From contig DAPT01000022.1 of the NCBI GenBank assembly GCA_002502215.1, positions 1 through 5,434 on the forward strand: a DNA stretch of 5,434 nucleotides, read 5' to 3'. The notes under the pieces are model-generated. The model worked only from the letters and a program-made list of their open reading frames with translations, was not told the origin of the DNA and ran no database searches. Positions 1-4,923 of the stretch are shown piece by piece; positions within the stretch are counted from its first letter, which is position 1; each line of letters opens with the position of its first letter. The position numbers and the translations under genes are program-made. Origin of the DNA: Euryarchaeota archaeon UBA124. Lineage in GTDB: Archaea; Thermoplasmatota; Poseidoniia; Poseidoniales; Poseidoniaceae.

Positions 1-573
1 TGTGATTTCCTTGTCTGATATTCCAAACGTCTTGGTCAACATCATGTGACAATAGGCAACACATTCCTCCATCCAATAGTACATCTCTCCTTCATCTGGA
101 CGATTGAAAACGTGGTGCGCCATCATCTCAAAGGTTGTCAAGTGACGCCCAGAACGGCCAACAGCATCGACGTCAGTTAAGCGGATGCACGGTTGAGAGA
201 TGGTAAGAGGATTGGCTGGAGGTGCAACTTGACCAGAAGTAACGTGTGGCTGAAAATCAGCGATGGATGCGATGGTAAGATGAATATCATCTCGCCAACG
301 AGCGAGGACAGGATAGGGAGCAACACGATGATGTTCATGTGTCTCAAAAAACGACAAGAATGCTTCGCGCATCGAATCTTTCAGGGACTTTCCACGTTGT
401 TCGAAGCCGCCGATGAGTGGTTTTCCAATAAAGGTGTATTCGTCTTCATGCGTGTCACCGCACGTTGTCCTTTGGTCATCGCATGTCCAAAACCACAAGT
501 CGGTGATTTTGCATTGACGTCGTTTGTAACCATTGTCATGGAATACTTCCAGGTCAATCGATGGTAGACTCAA
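1..573 (-). CDS. alaS: Alanyl-tRNA synthetase, archaeal type (N-terminal 191 residues, cut by left edge)
   Basis: Class II aminoacyl-tRNA synthetase that activates alanine with ATP and charges tRNA-Ala in the cytoplasm. Reading the minus strand gives 191 uninterrupted residues that follow the archaeal AlaRS N-terminus: a Cys-containing segment (C21, C31, C38; KRRQC, FWTC, TTCGDT), then a helix and strand ending in YPVLARWRDD (87-96), then IASIADFQPHV (101-111), and the class II motif 2 region with NPLTISQPCIRL (121-132), VGRSGRHLTTFEMMAHHVF (138-156) and YYWMEECVAYC (165-175). The rest of the catalytic domain, the editing domain and the C-terminal domain lie beyond the left edge. I chose a TTG start at 573 because GGAGG sits 7 bases upstream and because family similarity begins just after it (LPSIDLEVFHDNG). 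An in-frame ATG at 678 would add 35 residues with no family resemblance and would overlap the rtcB start. Identity is very sure; the start is likely. Confidence 0.95.
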   Translation of the reverse strand, partial: MSLPSIDLEVFHDNGYKRRQCKITDLWFWTCDDQRTTCGDTHEDEYTFIGKPLIGGFEQRGKSLKDSMREAFLSFFETHEHHRVAPYPVLARWRDDIHLTIASIADFQPHVTSGQVAPPANPLTISQPCIRLTDVDAVGRSGRHLTTFEMMAHHVFNRPDEGEMYYWMEECVAYCHMMLTKTFGISDKEIT

Positions 574-676
574 ACCAACGCCTCCAGTTTGCGGGTAGTC
601 CTCAATCCTTTCAATGCTCCCTCTCAATATCGTGGAAAAGTGGAAATCATCAAATGAAAGATGCTGAACGACAACC
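574..676. promoter_or_regulatory. Divergent alaS/rtcB intergenic region
   Basis: About 100 bases separate the proposed alaS and rtcB starts, so promoters for both should lie here. An AATAT-like stretch at 625-630 is the only TATA-like element; it would place an alaS transcript start near 600 and an rtcB start near 655, but the match is weak in either direction. No strong Shine-Dalgarno site precedes rtcB. I see no operator repeat. The region is assigned by position and not by a clear motif. Confidence 0.35.
581..585 (-). promoter_or_regulatory. Shine-Dalgarno site that sets the alaS start
   Basis: GGAGG on the minus strand, 7 bases before the TTG at 573. This perfect match to the archaeal anti-Shine-Dalgarno sequence at ideal spacing is the main reason for preferring TTG 573 over the upstream ATG 678. 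Confidence 0.7.
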
Positions 677-2152
677 ATGGCCGCCGAATGGACCAAACAC
701 GTGGACTTGTCCTCGCCAGGTGTTGTCCGTATCAAAGCTCATGACCGGATGAAGGTTGATGCAGCCATCGTATCCACGATGGAGGAAATTGAAAATTATC
801 AAGACGGTCGTGGCCCTATTCAATTGATGAATGCTACCGAGTTACCGGGAATTGTTGGGACCGCTTGGGGGATGGCGGATTGGCACTATGGTTACGGATT
901 ACCCATCGGCGGTGTTGTTGCCACGGACATTGAACACGGCGACCAAGGTGGAGCGATTTCACCAGGAGCAGTTGGTTTTGACATCAACTGTGGTGTGCGA
1001 GCAGTTGCCCTCAACATCGAGGCTAGGGATATACCAAATTTGGAAAAGTTAGCACGACGCCTCAACGGACGTATACCGGCTGGTGGTTCTGGAAAAGGTG
1101 GCATTGAAATGACGGAATCCAAACTCAACACAATTCTTCGAGGTGGTCTCAACGAATTGGAATCGATTGATGTCGATCAACATCACGTCACGGGAACGAT
1201 TGAATCCGAAGGTTGTTTTGATGTTGATGAGTTAACCATCAGCCTACGTGCGAAACAACGCGGGATGAGAGCTCTTGGAACACTGGGAAGTGGAAATCAC
1301 TTTCTTGAATTGCAACGAGTTTCTGAGATTGTTGATGCAGAAACAGCAAAGAAATGGAATCTTTCGGAGAATCAAGTTGTTGCAATGATACATTCGGGTT
1401 CTCGAGGACTCGGTCATCAAGTATGCAGTGATCACATCCATCAACTCGAACTTCGACTAAAGCAACGTGGAAACTTTTGGGTTGATGATGAATGGGGTTA
1501 TGAATTACCTGATCGGCAACTCGCCTCCGCTCCGATTAATTCCAAGCAAGGGCAGGCTTACCTCAACGATATGAAGACTGCCGCAAATTATGCATTCACA
1601 AATCGAGCCGTCCTTACAGATCGATTGTTCAAGGGTTTGAAAGCTGAATTAGGTGAAGAAATTGAGTTGTCCACATTGTACGATGTATCCCATAACATAG
1701 CAAAAATCGAAGAACACGTCATCCACGGAAAAAATTGTACATGTGCAGTTCATAGAAAAGGAGCGACAAGGGCATTCAGTGGAACGCAGCCTGATTTGCA
1801 CGCAACCTTCGCTCAGACGGGGCAACCTGTCGTTGTTCCAGGAGATATGGGGAGGGGGTCTTGGTTAATGGCTGGCCCTCAGACCGAACAAAATCAGGCG
1901 TTTGGTAGCGCCTGTCATGGTGCAGGAAGGGCTTTGTCGCGTTCTGCAGCGAGAAGGAAAATCAATTCCGAAGCCAAGGAAAAAGAACTCCGAGATAAGG
2001 GAATCATTGTACAAGCAGCGACAAAGAACATTCTTTCAGAGGAAGCCCCTGAAGCATACAAGGATGTGGACAGAGTCATTCAGAATACCGCAATTGCGAA
2101 TCTAGCTCGACCCGTACTTCGGCTAGAGCCTATGGCCGTGATCAAAGGCTAA
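677..2152 (+). CDS. rtcB: RtcB tRNA-splicing RNA ligase
   Basis: GTP- and Mn2+-dependent ligase that joins 2',3'-cyclic phosphate (or 3'-phosphate) and 5'-OH RNA ends; in archaea it seals tRNA exons after intron excision and can repair broken RNA. The 491 residues match the usual family length of about 480-490. Visible signature segments in order are DWHYGYG with H70, FDINCGVR with D102 and C105 (metal ligands), GSGNHFLE with N207 and H208, IHSGSRGLGHQ with H239, YDVSHNIAKIEEH with H339, HRKGATRAF (359-367), and CHGAGRALSR whose H414 corresponds to the histidine guanylylated in the Pyrococcus enzyme. All catalytic residues that I can identify are present. A few extra residues (EHGDQGG, 86-92) precede the ISPG segment compared with Pyrococcus RtcB as I recall it. 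The ATG at 677 is the first start after an in-frame TGA at 665 and has no clear ribosome binding site, so translation may be leaderless. No archease gene is visible nearby. The stop codon abuts that of a convergent small gene. Confidence 0.97.
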   Translation: MAAEWTKHVDLSSPGVVRIKAHDRMKVDAAIVSTMEEIENYQDGRGPIQLMNATELPGIVGTAWGMADWHYGYGLPIGGVVATDIEHGDQGGAISPGAVGFDINCGVRAVALNIEARDIPNLEKLARRLNGRIPAGGSGKGGIEMTESKLNTILRGGLNELESIDVDQHHVTGTIESEGCFDVDELTISLRAKQRGMRALGTLGSGNHFLELQRVSEIVDAETAKKWNLSENQVVAMIHSGSRGLGHQVCSDHIHQLELRLKQRGNFWVDDEWGYELPDRQLASAPINSKQGQAYLNDMKTAANYAFTNRAVLTDRLFKGLKAELGEEIELSTLYDVSHNIAKIEEHVIHGKNCTCAVHRKGATRAFSGTQPDLHATFAQTGQPVVVPGDMGRGSWLMAGPQTEQNQAFGSACHGAGRALSRSAARRKINSEAKEKELRDKGIIVQAATKNILSEEAPEAYKDVDRVIQNTAIANLARPVLRLEPMAVIKG

Positions 2153-2335
2153 TCACATGCATGTGTTCGCAAGAGGATGCCCGTTGGTCGGTGCAGATCC
2201 TGTATGAACCCCATCGGGTTCTTCGACGATGACAGAAAGAAGTGTGTTAACCAGTTCTTTCAAGTCATCAACTTGTATTTGTAATTCTTTGATTCTCGCC
2301 CGAGTGTCGGTCTTCTTTTCAGTAGTGTTGCTCAT
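2153..2335 (-). CDS. Small coiled-coil protein of unknown function (60 aa)
   Basis: I do not recognise this gene. It encodes a hydrophilic, charged N-terminus (MSNTTEKKTDTRAR), a helix with an unbroken heptad pattern, and a Gly/Pro/Asn-rich tail. In the helix the a positions are I15, V22, V29 and I36 and the d positions are L18, L25 and L32, which predicts a short parallel coiled coil or leucine-zipper-like dimer. There are no membrane segments or metal-binding motifs. I place the start at ATG 2335; an ATG at 2341 (two residues longer) and a TTG at 2350 are also in frame. A GGATGG lies 7 bases before 2335 and a TATA-like box lies at 2372-2379. Its TGA stop directly abuts the rtcB TAA with no bases between them. 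The regular heptads and upstream promoter-like element make it likely to be a real gene, though the short length leaves doubt. Confidence 0.65.
   Translation of the reverse strand: MSNTTEKKTDTRARIKELQIQVDDLKELVNTLLSVIVEEPDGVHTGSAPTNGHPLANTCM
2154..2165. repeat. 12-bp perfect palindrome at the convergent gene junction
   Basis: CACATGCATGTG is fully self-complementary and sits at the point where rtcB and the small minus-strand gene end, overlapping the TGA of the latter. It could form a very short hairpin in either transcript, or be chance. No T-run follows it on either strand, so it does not look like a standard terminator. Confidence 0.4.
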
Positions 2336-2349
2336 GTTCATCCCATCCA

Positions 2350-2365
2350 AAGAAGTTGCCTTCTT
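2350..2365 (-). repeat. Inverted repeat with GCAA tetraloop sequence
   Basis: On the minus strand this reads AAGAAG-GCAA-CTTCTT, a perfect 6-bp stem with a GNRA-class tetraloop. It lies between the TATA-like box and the start codons of the small gene. If transcription begins near 2349 it is promoter DNA and not leader RNA; it would be in RNA only if the tRNA transcript reads through. Confidence 0.4.
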
Positions 2366-2371
2366 CAGTTG

Positions 2372-2379
2372 AAAATAAA
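2372..2379 (-). promoter_or_regulatory. TATA-like box for the small coiled-coil gene
   Basis: TTTATTTT on the minus strand, centred about 35-40 bases before the ATGs at 2341 and 2335. With the usual archaeal spacing, transcription would start near 2349 and leave a very short leader. The same T-rich stretch could alternatively serve as a terminator for the tRNA-Thr transcript, which reads toward it. Confidence 0.4.
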
Positions 2380-2420
2380 CTACGACAACACTTAATGTTT
2401 GTTGAGTAACTTTGCACTAT

Positions 2421-2435
2421 TCCACGATTTGTGGA
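2421..2435. repeat. Inverted repeat just after tRNA-Thr
   Basis: TCCAC-GATTT-GTGGA, a 5-bp stem with a 5-base loop, begins at the base next to the encoded CCA end of tRNA-Thr. It could form a small hairpin in the tRNA trailer and act in 3' processing or termination. The stem is short, so this is tentative. Confidence 0.35.
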
Positions 2436-2510
2436 TGGAGCCACCGGCGAGGATCGAACTCGCGACCTCCTCATTACCAATGAGGTGCTATACCACTAAG
2501 CCACGGTGGC
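2436..2510 (-). tRNA. tRNA-Thr(GGU)
   Basis: Complete cloverleaf on the minus strand. The acceptor stem is GCCACCG/CGGTGGC (7 perfect pairs), the D arm contains AGTGGTAT, the anticodon arm is CCTCA-TTGGTAA-TGAGG with anticodon GGT, and the T arm is GCGAG-TTCGATC-CTCGC. The discriminator base is T, as expected for archaeal threonine tRNAs, and CCA is encoded (2436-2438). The mature body without CCA is 72 bases. No intron is present. A TATA-like box lies about 28 bases upstream. It reads ACC and, by wobble, ACU codons. Confidence 0.97.
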
Positions 2511-2535
2511 GGCGTCCTTGCCACCAAGCATTTCG

Positions 2536-2541
2536 ATATAA
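2536..2541 (-). promoter_or_regulatory. TATA box for tRNA-Thr
   Basis: TTATAT on the minus strand, 26-31 bases upstream of the mature 5' end of tRNA-Thr, which is the expected archaeal TATA spacing for a tRNA gene. It suggests that tRNA-Thr has its own promoter and does not depend only on read-through from tRNA-Ser. Confidence 0.6.
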
Positions 2542-2582
2542 CCGCTTCGCGTCTTGTTGAAACGAGCGTCCTCAAGGTGAAA

Positions 2583-2668
2583 TGGCGCCGAGAGAGAGAT
2601 TTGAACTCCCGAGGGACAGGCCCACGCGATTTCCAGTCGCGCGCACTACCAGGCTATGCGATCTCGGC
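2583..2668 (-). tRNA. tRNA-Ser(GGA)
   Basis: Complete class II tRNA on the minus strand. The acceptor stem is GCCGAGA/TCTCGGC (7 perfect pairs), the D loop contains CCTGGTAG, the anticodon arm is CGCGA-CTGGAAA-TCGCG with anticodon GGA, a long variable arm with a GGG/CCC stem follows, and the T arm is GGGAG-TTCAAAT-CTCTC with one G-U pair. The discriminator base is G, the normal serine identity base, and CCA is encoded (2583-2585). The body without CCA is 83 bases. There is no intron. It lies 72 bases upstream of tRNA-Thr on the same strand. Confidence 0.97.
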
Positions 2669-2692
2669 TCGCATTCGGTCCCAACCATCATC

Positions 2693-2705
2693 AGCGTTTA
2701 ACGCT
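2693..2705. promoter_or_regulatory. 13-bp palindrome between tRNA-Ser and the membrane-protein gene
   Basis: AGCGTT-T-AACGCT is a near-perfect palindrome with an AT-rich centre (TTTAA, 2697-2701). The centre lies about 30 bases before the tRNA-Ser 5' end and about 60 bases before the ATG at 2762. It could serve as a shared TATA-like core for divergent transcription or as a regulator site. The GC flanks make it a poor TATA consensus. Confidence 0.35.
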
Positions 2706-2753
2706 CACGCCTCTCAAGGTTGCAACGCAAGAACCTCAAAGGGGGACTGTTAC

Positions 2754-2758
2754 GGAGG
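2754..2758 (+). promoter_or_regulatory. Ribosome binding site for the six-helix membrane protein
   Basis: GGAGG three bases before ATG 2762. The match is perfect but the spacing is short, so the start is probable and not certain. An in-frame TTG at 2720 would add 14 residues. Confidence 0.5.
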
Positions 2759-2761
2759 GTC

Positions 2762-3697
2762 ATGGACGGTGGCGAATCAACCCCATTCTTGGGAGGAATT
2801 GAGGACGCATCACAAGATGCACTCCCGTTCCGACTTGGTGACGTTCAAATAAAACCATGGATCATTGATGTGCATCCAATAATTTCCCAAATTCGTAACG
2901 AGCTCCTCTTCCAATGGAAGCTTTTCCGTTTGGATTGGAATACCCAGTACACAGTCGCTGTTGCCTCTGCGATTTTTGCAGTTCTCCTCGGGGCACTTAA
3001 CGGAGATATATTTGATGGCGGTAATGCGAAAATAGCTGGATTAGAGGGCCTCCAAGTTGCTGGAAGTACCGCTTACTTCCAGATGGTCTTGTCGGTTGTA
3101 TGTTGGGCATGGTTCCTGTTTTCTATGCTGCAATTGTTCCCAATTATGCGCACACACACTGTTACCCTACTGTTGATATGGGGGGGTTTGGGGATTGCTC
3201 AAGTTTACTTTCATTCAAACAACAAAGACTTCCCACTTTCCTTCTCACTTTCGGATATGATGGGCGGTTTCCTCATCACACTCGTCTGTATTTTCTTCTT
3301 GTATTTCTTCATCAAAGCCGTTCGAGAAACCCGGGATCTTCATGTTGAGACACATCACATCCACGAAGATGTACGAGTCATGGAGGCCTCAATGCGAGAA
3401 CACTCACTGTCCGGATGGACGTTTGTTTGCTTAACATGGACTGCTGGTGCATTGCTGAGTGCTTGGACAGGAGCGCATTACATCGCAGAGCGAACAGGGT
3501 CTCGCACATGGGCGCTTGTTCTCCACTTATTGTTCTCGATTATTACCATCCCACTCATGGTGTGGACGATTTGGTTCCCGCAGAAAATGCTTGGTAACGA
3601 AACCCGTGTTCGCACCAAAGCGGCTGTAACCGCAGAAGAAGACTTGATGAGCAAGGCAGACCTCGTCGAAGTATCACCTGATGAGGAGGCATGGTGA
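2762..3697 (+). CDS. Uncharacterised six-helix membrane protein with a His-rich loop
   Basis: I do not recognise a family for this 311-residue protein. It has a roughly 60-residue soluble N-terminus, then six predicted membrane helices at about 62-80, 104-126, 131-150, 167-186, 216-237 and 249-272, and an acidic C-terminal tail of about 38 residues (EEDLMSKADLVEVSPDEE). With six helices both ends should face the same side. The loop between helices 4 and 5 (187-215) carries five histidines, H194, H198, H199, H201 and H214, among acidic residues (ETHHIHED), which could bind a metal. It is probably the first gene of an operon: its TGA overlaps the ATG of the cysteine desulfurase gene. Co-transcription suggests a role linked to the desulfurase or the protease, but the function cannot be read from the sequence. 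Coding is well supported by long hydrophobic helices and the coupled downstream gene; the exact start is less sure. Confidence 0.85.
   Translation: MDGGESTPFLGGIEDASQDALPFRLGDVQIKPWIIDVHPIISQIRNELLFQWKLFRLDWNTQYTVAVASAIFAVLLGALNGDIFDGGNAKIAGLEGLQVAGSTAYFQMVLSVVCWAWFLFSMLQLFPIMRTHTVTLLLIWGGLGIAQVYFHSNNKDFPLSFSLSDMMGGFLITLVCIFFLYFFIKAVRETRDLHVETHHIHEDVRVMEASMREHSLSGWTFVCLTWTAGALLSAWTGAHYIAERTGSRTWALVLHLLFSIITIPLMVWTIWFPQKMLGNETRVRTKAAVTAEEDLMSKADLVEVSPDEEAW
3683..3689 (+). promoter_or_regulatory. Ribosome binding site that sets the cysteine desulfurase start
   Basis: GAGGAGG inside the last codons of the membrane-protein gene. Three in-frame starts follow (ATG 3691, GTG 3694, ATG 3697) at 1, 4 and 7 bases. 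The 7-base spacing and the TGATG stop-start overlap favour ATG 3697 and imply translational coupling. Confidence 0.75.
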
Positions 3698-4914
3698 TGG
3701 ATTTGAAGAAACTTCGAGACGATTTCCCTGCACTATGCGAGGAACACCCAGTTGCTTACCTGGACAATGCCTGTGTCACCTTGCGACCACAATCCGTCAT
3801 CAACGCCATATCAGATTACTACACAAAAACGCCGGGTTGTGGCGGTCGATCTGTGCATCGCTATGGGACCACAGTTTCCAGAACAATCGTACAATCTCGA
3901 AGAACACTTTCTGGATTCTTCAATGCTCCATCTGTCGATGAAATTGTCTTCACACGCAACGCTACACACAGTTTGAACCAAGTGGCAAAGGGTCTTTCTT
4001 GGGAAAAAGATGACATTGTTTTGACGACCGATCGAGAACACAATTCGAACTTAGTGCCTTGGTTGCAACTCGAAGAGGAACAAGGTGTTGACCACCGGGT
4101 TGTCCCGTCAAATCCAGACAACACGTTCGATTTAGAAGCCTTTGAAAGCATGTGCTCTGAAGCTGGATCAAAACTCCGCATGGTATCAATCAGCCAAGTA
4201 GGGAATCTGGATGGTATCCAAAGCCCTATTCGAGAAATCACCAAAATTGCAAAAGATTTTGATGCATTGGTTTGCGTTGACGGTGCCCAATCAGCTCCGC
4301 ACATGCCGGTAGATGTTCAAGAACTGGGCATCGATTTCTTTGCATTTTCGATTCACAAAATGCTGGGCCCATCTGGGATGGGAGGGTTGTGGGGTAAAGA
4401 AGAACTGCTCAACAACATGCGATCAATTCAATCCGGTGGACAGACCGTGAAAACCTCACACTATGACAGCGTTGAATGGGCACAATCCCCCTCAAAATTT
4501 GAAGGTGGACTTGGCCATTTCGCTGGAATGATGGCAACTGGGGCTGCAATTGACTACCTCTCACAGTTGGACATGCAACAAGTTCACGAGCATGAGGTCC
4601 GATTAAACCGTATTATGTCAAACGGCGTCAAAGACTTGGATGGTATTTCCATTATAGGACCAGAAGACGCATCGCAACGAGGAGGTATCTGTTCGCTGCT
4701 TCTTGATGAAAAGCTTCCAGCACATGACATTGCGCTTCTTCTTGACGAGGTATCTGGTGTGATGGTCCGATCTGGGCAGCATTGTGTCCACTCATGGTTT
4801 AACAGCAGAGGATACAATGGCTCGCTACGAGCATCCGCCTATTTTTACAACACTGACGAGGATGTTAAGCGATTTGTTGATACCTTCTCCGAAGCCGTAG
4901 AAGCATTTCAATGA
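3697..4914 (+). CDS. sufS: SufS-type cysteine desulfurase (class V aminotransferase fold)
   Basis: PLP enzyme that removes sulfur from L-cysteine, giving alanine and an enzyme persulfide for Fe-S cluster or other sulfur transfer pathways; cytoplasmic. The 405 residues match the SufS/Csd length. Visible landmarks are AYLDNACVTLRP (20-31), FTRNATHSLN (85-94), the REHNSNLVPW segment with H115, which stacks on PLP, SQVGNLDG (166-173), VDGAQSAPH with D196 and Q198, the PLP-lysine motif FSIHKMLGPSG with K221, FEGG (268-271), VRSGQHC with the catalytic cysteine C363, and RASAYFYNT with R378, the expected substrate-carboxylate arginine. Having a cysteine in RSGxHC supports desulfurase over plain aminotransferase or isopenicillin-epimerase-like activity. 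It overlaps the upstream membrane-protein stop by one base and is followed after 9 bases by a protease gene. No SufB, SufC, SufD, SufE, SufU or IscU gene is visible in the window. A dedicated acceptor is therefore unknown. Confidence 0.92.
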   Translation: MDLKKLRDDFPALCEEHPVAYLDNACVTLRPQSVINAISDYYTKTPGCGGRSVHRYGTTVSRTIVQSRRTLSGFFNAPSVDEIVFTRNATHSLNQVAKGLSWEKDDIVLTTDREHNSNLVPWLQLEEEQGVDHRVVPSNPDNTFDLEAFESMCSEAGSKLRMVSISQVGNLDGIQSPIREITKIAKDFDALVCVDGAQSAPHMPVDVQELGIDFFAFSIHKMLGPSGMGGLWGKEELLNNMRSIQSGGQTVKTSHYDSVEWAQSPSKFEGGLGHFAGMMATGAAIDYLSQLDMQQVHEHEVRLNRIMSNGVKDLDGISIIGPEDASQRGGICSLLLDEKLPAHDIALLLDEVSGVMVRSGQHCVHSWFNSRGYNGSLRASAYFYNTDEDVKRFVDTFSEAVEAFQ

Positions 4915-4917
4915 GGT
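4913..4917 (+). promoter_or_regulatory. Ribosome binding site for the subtilisin-like protease
   Basis: GAGGT overlapping the desulfurase TGA stop (4912-4914), 6 bases before ATG 4924. The overlap suggests that the two genes are translated from one message. Confidence 0.65.
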
Positions 4918-4923
4918 CTGTTC

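Noticed and set aside
676..678. ATG on the minus strand as the alaS start, overlapping the rtcB ATG
   Set aside because: It would add 35 residues with no family resemblance and has no better ribosome binding site than the TTG at 573, which has GGAGG at ideal spacing.
193..752. Plus-strand open frames at 193-567 and 561-752
   Set aside because: They lie opposite the alaS coding region or across the divergent promoter region, and their translations are Cys/Trp-rich with no recognisable family features. They are shadows.
2571..2720. Direct repeat CTCAAGGT at 2571-2578 and 2713-2720 flanking tRNA-Ser, as a possible insertion or attachment-site footprint
   Set aside because: An 8-base match in about 150 bases is not unlikely by chance, the tRNA 3' end itself is not duplicated, and no integrase is present.
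2577..2852. Plus-strand open frame running across the tRNA-Ser gene
   Set aside because: Its first part is the complement of a complete tRNA and its end overlaps the membrane-protein gene in another frame. The translation resembles a typical tRNA-antisense false gene.
3861..4304. 147-residue minus-strand open frame inside the desulfurase gene
   Set aside because: It is fully inside a conserved gene with clear catalytic motifs and has Ser/Cys-rich shadow composition; no promoter or ribosome binding site was seen.
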